Source of the DNA: Bacteroidota bacterium
Lineage (GTDB): Bacteria; Bacteroidota; Ignavibacteria; UBA10030
Assembly (NCBI GenBank): GCA_025454835.1
Contig: JALONQ010000022.1
Coordinates: forward strand, 1-43,369
DNA: 43,369 nucleotides
Reading direction: 5' to 3'
Both the position numbers and the translations under genes were made by a program. The notes under the pieces were generated by a model, which saw only the letters and a list, made by a program, of their open reading frames with translations, was not told where the DNA came from and made no database searches. Below, piece after piece: positions 14,851 through 23,850 of this stretch. How positions within the stretch are numbered: position 1 is the stretch's first letter; every line of letters begins with the position of its first letter.

Positions 14851-16548
14851 CTATTGCACCTCGTTCGGCCGAGGGAGGAACACCTGGATGACAACAGCGC
14901 TGGCAACCACGGCCCCGCAACCGATCACGTTGTACCATAGCCAGGAAATGTCGGTCCAGAAGAAGCACGCAAAGACCGCCGCCTCTCCGACGAATGCCGA
15001 CCAGAAGACCGCCGTTCCTCCCACCCACTTCACAAAGAAGGCCAGCAGGAAGATCCCCAGCAAGGTGCCGTAGAAAAGCGATCCGATGATATTCACCGCC
15101 TCAATGAGCGACCCCAGTCGCACGGCATACTGCGAGAAAAAGATCGCGTAGAGCCCCCACCCGGCCATGAACCAGCGGGAGGCCTTCAGGACTTCCCGAT
15201 CGGAGGCTTCCGGCCGCCAGTGTCGGCGGTAGAAGTCCACAATGGAAGCGGTGGCCAGGGCGCTCAGTTCGCCGCTGCTCGATGTCAGCGAGGCTGCGAA
15301 GACGCAGGCGAACAACAGACCGATGAGTCCGACGGGAAGATAGTTCAGGACGAACGTCAGAAAAACATAATTCGTGTCGCTCGGGTCGGCTTTCGGATTC
15401 GTCCGCACGATGGCCGCCGTGGCGGATTCGCGTGCAGAGGATTTGGCGGTCTTCCATTGTTCGATCAGAATGGCCGCATCGACGGCAGCGTCGGCATCGC
15501 CGGCACGCTCAGCCTCAAGGTACTCGCGGTAGGCCCTCTGCTGTCCCTCGTGCGCCTGTGCAAACGACGCCTCGGCCGATTCGAACATCTCCCGGAACTC
15601 CCCGGACCGCACCCGCTCGACCTCCACGGGATTGAAAAAGACCGGAGGGCGCTCGAACTGATACACGACGAAGACCATCACGCCGATCAGCAGTATGAAG
15701 AACTGCATCGGCACCTTCGCCATGCCGTTGAACAGCAGGCCCAGCCGGCTTTGCGTCACCGACGCACCTGTCAAATAGCGCTGGACCTGCGATTGGTCTG
15801 TCCCGAAATAGGCCAGCGCAATGAACAGACCACCGATCAAGCCCGACCACAGCGTGTACCGATCCTCAAGGTCGAAGGTCAGATCGATGGCGTTCATCCG
15901 TCCGGCCACGCCGGCAACGCTGAACGCTTCCGACACCGTGATATCGTCGGGAAGGGCCATGAAGGTCGCGACGAACGCCACCATCATGCCGAACATGATG
16001 ACGGCGAACAGCTGGACGTCGGCCCAGTTCACGGCCTTGACGCCTCCCGTGGCCATGATGAGAATGATGGCCCCGCCGATGCCGGCCGAGGTCCAGCGGA
16101 TGTCCCAGCCCATCAGCACCGACAGCAGGAGTGAAGGAGCGTAGATCGTCATGCCCGCCCCCAATCCACGCTGCAACAGGAACATGAGGCTCGTGAGCGT
16201 CCGCGTCTTCAGGTCGAATCGGTTCTCGAGAAACTCATACGCCGTGTAGACGCCGAGCCGGTGGAACAGCGGCACGACCGTGACGCACAGGATCACCATC
16301 GCGATCGGCAGGCCGAAATAGTACTGCACGAACCGCAGGCCGTCGGCGTATGCCTGACCGGGCGTGGAGGTGAACGTGATGGCGCTTGCCTGCGTCGCCA
16401 TGATCGAAAGCGCGACGGCATACCACGGCATGCCACGATCGGCCAGGAGGAATCCCCTGACGTCGCGGCTCCCGCGACCCTTCCAGATGCCCCAGCTGAC
16501 GAGCGTGCCGAGCGTGAGAAGGAGGACGGTCCAGTCGATCCAGCTCAT
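14851..16548 (-). CDS. Sodium:solute symporter (SSS) family transporter
   Basis: 565 residues with a dozen or more hydrophobic segments. SSS features include the N-terminal segment followed by FLLADRGMPWYAVALSIMATQASAITFTSTPGQAY (about 35-69), the VQYYFGLP region, and FGTDQSQVQRYLTG in the middle. A hydrophilic, highly charged insertion of about 85 residues (roughly 315-400, EVERVRSGEFREM through NPKADPSD) separates the transmembrane blocks. The start at ATG 16548 overlaps the stop of a 47-residue membrane protein gene, so the long open frame upstream is discarded. The transported solute is unknown; co-expression with a PIG-L deacetylase suggests a sugar, amino-sugar derivative or related product. 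Confidence 0.88.
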   Translation of the reverse strand: MSWIDWTVLLLTLGTLVSWGIWKGRGSRDVRGFLLADRGMPWYAVALSIMATQASAITFTSTPGQAYADGLRFVQYYFGLPIAMVILCVTVVPLFHRLGVYTAYEFLENRFDLKTRTLTSLMFLLQRGLGAGMTIYAPSLLLSVLMGWDIRWTSAGIGGAIILIMATGGVKAVNWADVQLFAVIMFGMMVAFVATFMALPDDITVSEAFSVAGVAGRMNAIDLTFDLEDRYTLWSGLIGGLFIALAYFGTDQSQVQRYLTGASVTQSRLGLLFNGMAKVPMQFFILLIGVMVFVVYQFERPPVFFNPVEVERVRSGEFREMFESAEASFAQAHEGQQRAYREYLEAERAGDADAAVDAAILIEQWKTAKSSARESATAAIVRTNPKADPSDTNYVFLTFVLNYLPVGLIGLLFACVFAASLTSSSGELSALATASIVDFYRRHWRPEASDREVLKASRWFMAGWGLYAIFFSQYAVRLGSLIEAVNIIGSLFYGTLLGIFLLAFFVKWVGGTAVFWSAFVGEAAVFACFFWTDISWLWYNVIGCGAVVASAVVIQVFLPRPNEVQ

Positions 16549-16688
16549 CGATACGCCTCTGTCAGCAGATACGCGGCGATCATGATCACGATGAGTTCGG
16601 CCACGACGACGGCGTACCAGCGCCGCCACGTTCCGAACACCGGCGGGTCGTCATGTCGCCACTGGGGGGTATGGCCTTGATCGCTCAT
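16545..16688 (-). CDS. 47-residue single-span membrane protein between deacetylase and symporter
   Basis: A short gene with an ATG at 16688 overlapping the deacetylase stop (ATGA) and a TGA overlapping the symporter ATG (ATGA). The product begins MSDQGHTPQWRHDDPPV, then TWRRWYAVVVAELIVIMI with a hydrophobic segment at about residues 25-42, and ends LLTEAYR. The positive patch WRRW just before the span predicts N-in orientation. No homologue is recognised. Two coupling overlaps and a clean transmembrane segment argue for a real gene, perhaps a small subunit or chaperone of the SSS transporter, by analogy with small subunits of other SSS systems (inference). Confidence 0.68.
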   Translation of the reverse strand: MSDQGHTPQWRHDDPPVFGTWRRWYAVVVAELIVIMIAAYLLTEAYR

Positions 16689-19156
16689 GGACGACCGAGG
16701 GAAACAAGATTGGCCAGCAGTCGGTAGGCCCCCGGCACGCCTGCAGGGATCTGGCGGAAAAAGGACAGGCCGGTGTAGACGAAGTGCCCCCTCCCGATCT
16801 TCGCGACGAGTAGTCCACCTTTCCGTGGCGGTTCGCCGGCGTCATTCGCCGACAGCAAGGGGATGAACGTCCCGTCCCACGACGAGGCGTAGTACAAACC
16901 TCGCTCCTGGACCCAACCGTCCAGGTCCTGGGGCACGATACGGTTGGGTGCGTTCATGACCCGATGGCGCGGGTCGAGGATCTCCATCGGAGCGTCCTCC
17001 TCCGTCACACGCTCCCTCCCAATGACGAGCGGGACCGGGGCGATATCATCCGACTCGCCGCGCGCCGTCGTTTGATACTGGACGATGACCGTCCCGCCAT
17101 TTCGCACATATTCATCGAACCGGCGCTTCGCAACCCTGAGGGCAGGCCGGGTATTGAACGCGCGAACGCCGACCACGATCGCATCGTACGAACTCCAGCC
17201 AGCGGTCCCGAGCGCCTCATCGGTCAGCAATTCGACCCGGCATCCGAGACGCCGCAATCCCTCGGCCACGTCGTCCCCGGCCCCCATCACGTAACCGATC
17301 GATGCTGCCCGCACAGCGACCGGTATCGACAACAGCCGAGCCATCGCCGGCACATGGAGCGTCTGATGTGGTATGTGGTCATATGCCGCCTCGACGACAC
17401 CGACGCCGACTCGGCGACCCTCGATCTCGACGGTCGCCCGAGCCACGCCGCTCTTGGCGGAACGGGACGGCCGCACCTCGAACGTGAACGATCGAACTTC
17501 GTCAACGTTCCATTGGTCCATCGTCCTCGCGACCGGGAGCGACGTCCATCCTTCCGGAAGCTCCAGGCGCACGCTCGCCGTCGCCCCTGCCCGGACGGTC
17601 TTGACAAGCACCGTCACCGTTCGAGATGCTTGTGACGGAAAGACATGGACCGGTTCTGTGAACGACACGTGCACCGGCGTCGTCGTAATGACGGGTCGGT
17701 AGACCTCACCATCCACCGGATCGATGCGCCTGTGGCGCACCGGTATCACTCGCTCGACGCGGACGCCAGAGACCTCGAGGTCGACGCTGACGGAGAAGGC
17801 CGGTCCGCCCTCGGCCAAGCCAATGAGCCTGGGGTCGGCGATCGTGTATCGGAATGCCTCGTGTTCCGACCTCAGCCAGTAGGGCTGTGTGGCCACCTTC
17901 GAAGAAGGCACCAAGCCGGCCAATGTGCTGACTTTCTGCACCAGCGGCTCGAGCACGAGCGGCGCATCCGAACGTGCGCCCGTCCCCTCCACCGTCCATG
18001 ACCTGACACGCACAGACACGTCGCTGCGATTCACGGCCGTCAGTGTCACCAGAAGACTGTCGCCGGCAACAACGGACGAGCGGGGGGCCAGCGCGTCGAG
18101 CCACACACCGGCGCAAGCCACGATCAGGTCATCGACCTCGGAGAGCTTTCGGTTCTTCCACATCCCGTCCGGAAGATCTACCACCTTCGCCCGAATGGAG
18201 AGAAGAATCGGTATGCTCCGCCCCGGCCGGCGATCATCGAAAGCGGCGCGCATTGAATCGATGAGCTTCTGAGTACTGCCGTCGTCGCCCAGACGCCGCC
18301 ACGTGAGGTCCACGCCGTCGAACAGATCGGCCCGTGCGCTGTCTCCCCAAACGTGCTGGAAGACGTTCACCGCGCTCGACCGGTTCTGCACGGCTCCGAA
18401 TCCCTGGCTCTTGTGCATCGTACGGGCCTCGCCGGCCAGCTCGGTGTACGATCGGCCGATCACCGGATCGAACGATCCAAGGTCCTCGGTCACCGCGCCA
18501 GCCGGAACCGCATCACCGGTCCCTTGCCGGAAGACGTTCCACACCAGCCGCCGAGGCGACCAGAGAGTGTGATCGGTCAATTGTTCCGGGAACCGCGAAG
18601 CATCGCCCGCGGCACGGACGGCCTCGGCGGTCAGCGCCGCAGACGCCGTGTGGTTACCATGGCCCCCAAGTTCCGGCGTGAACCGCGTCACGACCACATC
18701 GGGTCGAAAGCGGCGGATGACTCTGACGAGATCTCCGACGATCTCCTCGCGTCCCCAGAACCGAAGCGTCTCCTCCGTCGTCTTGGAGTAGCCGAAGTCG
18801 ATCGCCCGCGTAAAGGACTGCTCACCGCCGTCGACGGAGCGCGCAGCGAGCAGTTCCTGCGTACGGATCATGCCCAGCAGGTCCCCCTGCTCGGGACCGA
18901 TCAGGTTCTGTCCCCCCTCTCCGCGCGTGATCGAAAGGTAGGCGGCCCGGACATTACGGCCGTGGACCATGGCCGCCAGAAAAGCCGTGTTCTCATCATC
19001 GGGATGGGCCGCGACATAGAGCACACTTCCGACGGTCGCCAACCGGTCGATCGATTCCCGGATATCAGACGCCGATGACGGACGAGGAGACTGGCCGAAC
19101 GCTCCTGACACGACGGCAAGGGGCAACAGGACAGACAACAGTAGCACGCGGGGCAT
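16685..19156 (-). CDS. Exported PIG-L (LmbE-like) deacetylase, large form
   Basis: 823 residues, signal peptide (LLLSVLLPLAVVSGAFGQ). The N-terminal ~250 residues are a PIG-L/LmbE zinc deacetylase domain with AHPDDE (H51, D53, D54), an ITRGEGGQN segment, and GGHGNH (H166, H169). This fold removes N-acetyl groups from GlcNAc-type substrates (mycothiol, bacillithiol and GPI pathways). The remaining ~570 residues are beta-rich, with a segment near 640-800 containing a probable flavodoxin/GATase-like block (GYVMGAGDDVAEGLRRLG, DAIVVGVRAFN). Such long forms are usual in Bacteroidota. It is first in an operon with a small membrane protein and an SSS symporter, driven by the promoter at 19187-19215. 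Confidence 0.88.
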   Translation of the reverse strand: MPRVLLLSVLLPLAVVSGAFGQSPRPSSASDIRESIDRLATVGSVLYVAAHPDDENTAFLAAMVHGRNVRAAYLSITRGEGGQNLIGPEQGDLLGMIRTQELLAARSVDGGEQSFTRAIDFGYSKTTEETLRFWGREEIVGDLVRVIRRFRPDVVVTRFTPELGGHGNHTASAALTAEAVRAAGDASRFPEQLTDHTLWSPRRLVWNVFRQGTGDAVPAGAVTEDLGSFDPVIGRSYTELAGEARTMHKSQGFGAVQNRSSAVNVFQHVWGDSARADLFDGVDLTWRRLGDDGSTQKLIDSMRAAFDDRRPGRSIPILLSIRAKVVDLPDGMWKNRKLSEVDDLIVACAGVWLDALAPRSSVVAGDSLLVTLTAVNRSDVSVRVRSWTVEGTGARSDAPLVLEPLVQKVSTLAGLVPSSKVATQPYWLRSEHEAFRYTIADPRLIGLAEGGPAFSVSVDLEVSGVRVERVIPVRHRRIDPVDGEVYRPVITTTPVHVSFTEPVHVFPSQASRTVTVLVKTVRAGATASVRLELPEGWTSLPVARTMDQWNVDEVRSFTFEVRPSRSAKSGVARATVEIEGRRVGVGVVEAAYDHIPHQTLHVPAMARLLSIPVAVRAASIGYVMGAGDDVAEGLRRLGCRVELLTDEALGTAGWSSYDAIVVGVRAFNTRPALRVAKRRFDEYVRNGGTVIVQYQTTARGESDDIAPVPLVIGRERVTEEDAPMEILDPRHRVMNAPNRIVPQDLDGWVQERGLYYASSWDGTFIPLLSANDAGEPPRKGGLLVAKIGRGHFVYTGLSFFRQIPAGVPGAYRLLANLVSLGRP

Positions 19157-19186
19157 GGATCTCGCACGAATTGAACGGGACGCATG

Positions 19187-19215
19187 AATATAGCGGGGTT
19201 GGCCTGAAGCTGCAA
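19187..19215 (-). promoter_or_regulatory. Sigma70-type promoter for the deacetylase-symporter operon
   Basis: On the minus strand, TTGCAG (19210-19215) is separated by exactly 17 bases from TATATT (19187-19192). The predicted start is near 19180, giving a leader of about 24 bases before ATG 19156. The identical hexamer pair and spacing occur upstream of the aldolase gene (37080-37108). The divergent gene at 19270 may use TTGGGC (19220-19225), 16 bases, TATCTT (19242-19247). Confidence 0.55.
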
Positions 19216-19269
19216 GGTTTTGGGCTTCCGCGATTCTTTCCTATCTTGACCTGCCTATCCAACCCTTCC

Positions 19270-20484
19270 ATGCGAACCATTCTCCCGATCGCTTTCTTGG
19301 CCGCGATCATCGCCGGATGTCAGGCGCCGCTTCCCGACGATGCGCGATGGTCCGGATCGCTGCAAATGTACGGCGGCCGATCCTTGTCGCTCGAACTCCT
19401 CCTCGACCATTCACCGCAACCGACGGCATGGCTTGTCGTCGGAGACGAGCATACACTCGTCCCCGAGGTCATGGTCCGCGGCGATTCGGTCATCCTGACC
19501 TTCGCGGAATACGGCGCGGCGATCCGTGCCGCATGGGATGGCGCTCGCTTGAACGGGTTCTACGAGCGCTATCGACGCGACACCCTTCGCATCCCCTGGT
19601 CCGCCCGCCCAGCCGGTGCGCAGGTGAAGGTGCACGCCTCCACGCCCCCCGCCGTGGCACTCGTCGGCTCGTTCCGCGTCTTCTATCAGCGAGACGCGGG
19701 ATTCGATACGCTGTCGTCCGCCACCTTCTGGGCCCGGGGCGATTCGATCTTCGGGTCCTTCGTCGCGGCCGACGGCGACCTCGGCCTTTTTGCCGGGATC
19801 CAGCGCGGAGACAGCGTCGTGCTCGACCGCTTCAACGGATGGCAAGCTTTGAAACTTGAGTTAAAGAATGAAGGCCGTCATTGGACGGGACAGCTCTTCT
19901 CGCGCGACCTGCGACCGACCGACCTGCGCCTCGAAGCGCGTCCCGAAGCCGCACCTGTTCTGCCGGCAGATCGGGTCGCCTCGCCCGTCGATCCGAAAGC
20001 GCGCTTCCAGTTCTCCGGCGTCACGCCCGAAGGCGAGGTCATCACCGAGTCTTCTTCGCGGTTCAACGGGAAGGCGCTCATCGTCGACATCATGGGTACG
20101 TGGTGCCACAACTGCATGGACGCCGCCCCCATCCTTCAGAGGATCGCGCAGGAATACCGCTCAAGGGGGCTTGAGGTCGTTGCGCTCTCGTTCGAGTTGA
20201 GCGACGACTCGGCTGCCGGCAGGCGGAATCTCGCTATCTATCGGAAGAAGTACGGCCTCGACTTCACGTTGTTGTTCTGCGGCAGCACGGACGCCACGTA
20301 CACCGACCCCGCGTTGCGCCGTCAGATCAAGAACTTCGGCGCCTATCCGACCACGCTCTTTATCGACCGCCGGGGACGCATCGAAGACATCCACGTGGGT
20401 TTCCGCGGACCCGGCGCCGGGGCTGCGTATCAGCGAGAGATCGAACTGCTGTATCGCAAAGCCGAAGAACTGACGGGACGGTGA
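19270..20484 (+). CDS. TlpA-like thioredoxin-fold lipoprotein with N-terminal extension
   Basis: 404 residues. A lipobox (IIAGC, C17) marks it as a lipoprotein. Residues ~20-235 form a beta-rich region without a recognised family, resembling the N-terminal parts of Bacteroidota thiol-disulfide lipoproteins. The C-terminal ~150 residues are a TlpA/ResA-type thioredoxin domain with GTWCHNCMDAAP (redox Cys C279 and C282), VVALSFE and the cis-Pro region GAYPTTLFIDRRG. It probably reduces disulfides in exported proteins or cytochromes. ATG 19270 is chosen because the upstream open frame lacks the signal; the lipobox fixes it. Its stop overlaps a GTG of the next gene. Confidence 0.87.
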   Translation: MRTILPIAFLAAIIAGCQAPLPDDARWSGSLQMYGGRSLSLELLLDHSPQPTAWLVVGDEHTLVPEVMVRGDSVILTFAEYGAAIRAAWDGARLNGFYERYRRDTLRIPWSARPAGAQVKVHASTPPAVALVGSFRVFYQRDAGFDTLSSATFWARGDSIFGSFVAADGDLGLFAGIQRGDSVVLDRFNGWQALKLELKNEGRHWTGQLFSRDLRPTDLRLEARPEAAPVLPADRVASPVDPKARFQFSGVTPEGEVITESSSRFNGKALIVDIMGTWCHNCMDAAPILQRIAQEYRSRGLEVVALSFELSDDSAAGRRNLAIYRKKYGLDFTLLFCGSTDATYTDPALRRQIKNFGAYPTTLFIDRRGRIEDIHVGFRGPGAGAAYQREIELLYRKAEELTGR

Positions 20485-21995
20485 AACGCATGCGCACGTA
20501 TCAACTACTGATTGACGGTCAATTCGTCGACGCCGCCGACGGACGGACGTTCGAGTCCGTCAATCCCTTCGACGGTGCCACCATCGCGCGCGTTGCCCTC
20601 GCCGGCTCCGCCGATGCCGACCGGGCGGTCGCGGCTGCCCGAAAGGCCTTCGATGAAGGTCCGTGGCCCCGCATGTCTCACGCCGAGAGAAGCGGCGCCA
20701 TCAAGAAACTCGTCGACGCCATCAACGCACGCGCGCCGGAACTCATCGACCTCGAGGTCGCCGACTCTGGCTCGACGGTGAGGAAGGCCAAGGAAGATAT
20801 CGGCCTTTCAGCCCGTAACCTGAACTACTTCGCGAGACTTGCCGCGCAGCCGCTCGACGGCGAAGTGGAGGGATTGTCCAAGCCGGGCTTCAGCAAGAAC
20901 CTGCTGTGCTGGGAGCCGGTCGGCGTCGTCGCCGGGATCATCCCGTGGAACTTCCCGTTGAAAATGGCCATCTGGAAGCTTGGGCCCGCCCTCGCAGCCG
21001 GAAACACCGTCGTGCTGAAGCCGTCGGAGAACACCCCGGTCACGGCCATGGAACTCGCGCGCATGATCGTCGACGCGGGATTTCCTCCGGGCGTCGTGAA
21101 CATCATTCCGGGCTACGGCGCCGGAGCGGGCGAGGCGCTCGTGAAGCACCCGATGGTCGACAAAGTGTCGTTCACCGGCTCGACCGCCGTCGGGCGCAAG
21201 GTCATGGCGTTGGCCTCCGAGACGCTCAAGAAGATCACCCTCGAATGCGGCGGCAAGTCGGCGAACATCGTCCTCGACGACGCCGACCTCGACCTGGCCG
21301 TCGACGGCGCTCTGTATGCGATCTTCTACCATCAGGGACAATGCTGCGAGGCCGGTTCCCGGCTGCTCCTGCCGGCCTCGATCCATGACCACTTCGTCGA
21401 GCGCATGGTCGCCAAGGTTCGCCGCATGCGCGTGGGCGATCCGTCAGACCCCGCCACGGAGATCGGTCCGCTCGTCTCCGACGCCCAGCGTCAGAGGGTC
21501 CTTGGCTACATCCGTTCCGGCGTCGAGCAAGGCGCCACCATCGTCACCGGCGGAAAGGTACCTGCCGATCCCGCCGTGTCCCGAGGCTACTTCGTCGAAC
21601 CGACGATCTTCACGGGGGTTTCGAACAGCATGACGATCGCGCGCGAGGAGATCTTTGGGCCTGTCCTGAGCGTGCTGTCGTATCGAACGATCGACGAGGC
21701 CGTCTCGATCGCGAACGACTCGCCATACGGGCTGGGTGGAGGTGTCTGGTCGAAGGATCCCGAGCGCGCGATGTCGGTGGCCCGCCGCCTCAGGACGGGG
21801 ACCGTTTGGATCAACGAGTGGCACCTCATCAGCGAGAAGGCCCCCTTCGGCGGCTACAAGCAGAGCGGCATCGGACGCGAGTTCGGCGTCGAAGGCGTCA
21901 AAGAGTATTGCGAAGCCAAGCACCTGCACATCGACGAGGTCGGCGTGCGCTCCAAGAAGTTCTGGTACGATGTCGTTGTCCCGAAGGATCAATGA
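20481..21995 (+). CDS. NAD(P)-dependent aldehyde dehydrogenase
   Basis: 504 residues, full-length ALDH superfamily. Visible are the oxyanion Asn region PWNFPL (155-160), the cofactor-binding KPSENTP and FTGSTAVGRKV blocks, the general base Glu in LECGGKS (E255) and the nucleophile in HQGQCCEAGSR (C289 by the GQxC pattern). It is closest in appearance to the betaine/phenylacetaldehyde/retinal-type group. The substrate is unknown. GTG 20481 overlaps the preceding stop; ATG 20490 is a realistic alternative that would shorten it by three residues. The 80 bases after the stop contain only a weak 5-bp GC hairpin and no gene. Confidence 0.92.
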   Translation: MKRMRTYQLLIDGQFVDAADGRTFESVNPFDGATIARVALAGSADADRAVAAARKAFDEGPWPRMSHAERSGAIKKLVDAINARAPELIDLEVADSGSTVRKAKEDIGLSARNLNYFARLAAQPLDGEVEGLSKPGFSKNLLCWEPVGVVAGIIPWNFPLKMAIWKLGPALAAGNTVVLKPSENTPVTAMELARMIVDAGFPPGVVNIIPGYGAGAGEALVKHPMVDKVSFTGSTAVGRKVMALASETLKKITLECGGKSANIVLDDADLDLAVDGALYAIFYHQGQCCEAGSRLLLPASIHDHFVERMVAKVRRMRVGDPSDPATEIGPLVSDAQRQRVLGYIRSGVEQGATIVTGGKVPADPAVSRGYFVEPTIFTGVSNSMTIAREEIFGPVLSVLSYRTIDEAVSIANDSPYGLGGGVWSKDPERAMSVARRLRTGTVWINEWHLISEKAPFGGYKQSGIGREFGVEGVKEYCEAKHLHIDEVGVRSKKFWYDVVVPKDQ

Positions 21996-22075
21996 GGGCG
22001 GCTCCGGCCGCACCGCATCACCCCTTCGTTCCACGCAGTCTCATCACATACGAAACCTGATCTCAGAGCACACCT

Positions 22076-23779
22076 ATGGATATCAAAGGAAGAACCGTGT
22101 TGGTCCTCGGAGGCTGGGGCTTGGTCGGTACAGCCGTTTGCCGGCGGCTCGTCCGGGAGGGGCCCAAGAAGATCGTCATCACATCATTGCTCGAGCACGA
22201 GGCGAAAGAGGCGGTCGAGCAGCTCAGCAAGGAGTATCCGAAGAAAGCCCGGGGCTTTTTTGTCCCGTGGTGGGGCAACCTCTTCCTCCGGCACGAGTTG
22301 AAGGACCAGCCCCGCGAAGAACTCTTGAAGAACGACGCGACCCGGCAGAAGCTGATCGACGACCTGCTGGACGAGTTCTCGTCGAAGCTGCTCGAGCGTT
22401 CGTCCGTGTTCCAACTGATGCGATCCACGAAACCCGACATCGTCGTCGACTGCATCAACTCTGCCACGGCCATCGCCTACCAAGACCTCTTCCAAGTCTC
22501 GCGCGATGTGCGCCGCCGGCTCAAGAAGGGACAGAACGACGCCGGGCTCATCGAGGCGACCGAGCGATTGCTTGCCACGCAGTACATTCCGCAACTCATA
22601 CGCCATGTCCAGACCATGTATCGCTCGATGAACGCTGCCGGGACGACGATCTACGTCAAGATCGGCACGAGCGGCACCGGAGGCATGGGCCTCAACATCC
22701 CCTACACTCACAGCGAAGAACGCCCTTCCTCCGTCCTCCTGAGCAAGTCGGCGGTGGCAGGAGCGCACACCCTGCTCCTCTTCCTGATGGGCCGCACACC
22801 CGACTCGCCGATCACGAAGGAGATCAAGCCCACGGCAGCCATCGCCTGGAAGCGCATCGGCTACGGCGAGGTGCGCAAACGGGGCAAAGCGATCCGTCTG
22901 GTCGACTGCCCACCGGCCGCAGGCATCAAGCTGGGCGGCACGCTCGACCTGCGACCGGAGAAGCCCGTGTGGAAGGAGACGTCGGAAACGCTACGGTCGG
23001 TCTTCATCGATACGGGCGAGAACGGCACATTTTCGAGGTCTGAGTTCGAAGCGATCTCCACGCCGGGCCAGATGGAGTATGTGACGCCGGAAGAGATCGC
23101 CGAATCGGTCGTCTTCGAGATCCTCGGCGGCAACACAGGCCACGACATCATCAATGCCCTGGACAACGCCACCTTGAATCCGACCTATCGCGCCGGGTTC
23201 CTGTTCGAAAGCGCGGTCAAGGAGCTCAAGTCGCTGGAGGAGAAACATGGAACGAAGAGCATCGCCTTCGAAATGCTCGGACCTCCCCGGCTGTCGAAGC
23301 TCCTTTATGAGGCCCATCTTCTGCAAATGGCCTTCGGCTCGATGAGGGCCGTGCTGAAGACCCCTGCGAAGAAGATATCTTCCAAGGTCACCTCACTCAT
23401 CGAACAGGGGTCTGCACTGCGCGCACGCATCGTCTCCATCGGCATCCCGATCCTCATGCCGGACGGCGTGACGCTCCTGCGCGGCGGCGAGATGAAGATC
23501 CCCCCCTTCCACGGCGAATCGACCCTTCCCATCAAACCGGGCTCCGTCGACGCATGGTCGCACGACGGTTGGGTGGACCTGCGGACGAAGAACTTCGAGG
23601 GATGGAAGAAGCGTTTTCAGAGGATCCTAGAAGAACTGGAGCGTATCCCGGCGGGCGATACCTCGTCGCAGTTCCTGCGAACCAAGGCCTACTGGGAGGA
23701 CTTCGAGGCGATCGAACCGGGCAAGATCGTGGGATGGATCTTCTCGGTCGAAGAGAAGGGCGAGCGGATGAAGGCGTAG
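22076..23779 (+). CDS. Large Rossmann-fold (SDR/epimerase-like) protein of unknown function
   Basis: 567 residues. The N-terminus is a nucleotide-binding loop, VLVLGGWGLVGTAVCRRL (9-26), of extended SDR type. Further SDR-like traits are DIVVDCINSATA (about 122-133), a serine-rich strand KIGTSGTGGMG near 199-209, and SSVLLSKSAVAGAHT, where an SDR would normally show YxxxK but no Tyr is in that position. The second half (about 350-567) matches nothing I recognise; it contains EYVTPEEIAESVVFEILGG, an IPILMPDGVTLLRGGEMKIPP segment and Lys-rich helices. Possibly an oxidoreductase acting with the adjacent aldehyde dehydrogenase (inference). A strong terminator follows at 23851-23880. Confidence 0.72.
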   Translation: MDIKGRTVLVLGGWGLVGTAVCRRLVREGPKKIVITSLLEHEAKEAVEQLSKEYPKKARGFFVPWWGNLFLRHELKDQPREELLKNDATRQKLIDDLLDEFSSKLLERSSVFQLMRSTKPDIVVDCINSATAIAYQDLFQVSRDVRRRLKKGQNDAGLIEATERLLATQYIPQLIRHVQTMYRSMNAAGTTIYVKIGTSGTGGMGLNIPYTHSEERPSSVLLSKSAVAGAHTLLLFLMGRTPDSPITKEIKPTAAIAWKRIGYGEVRKRGKAIRLVDCPPAAGIKLGGTLDLRPEKPVWKETSETLRSVFIDTGENGTFSRSEFEAISTPGQMEYVTPEEIAESVVFEILGGNTGHDIINALDNATLNPTYRAGFLFESAVKELKSLEEKHGTKSIAFEMLGPPRLSKLLYEAHLLQMAFGSMRAVLKTPAKKISSKVTSLIEQGSALRARIVSIGIPILMPDGVTLLRGGEMKIPPFHGESTLPIKPGSVDAWSHDGWVDLRTKNFEGWKKRFQRILEELERIPAGDTSSQFLRTKAYWEDFEAIEPGKIVGWIFSVEEKGERMKA

Positions 23780-23850
23780 CGGCCTGGAAAGCGCAGATCC
23801 GGAGGTGGGAACCCGGACCACAAAGAACGCCAAGAGGTGGAATGAACGAC

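Noticed and set aside
21996-22030. Terminator after the aldehyde dehydrogenase gene
   Set aside because: Only a 5-bp GC stem (GCGGC/GCCGC) and no T-run; the Rossmann gene downstream is probably co-transcribed.
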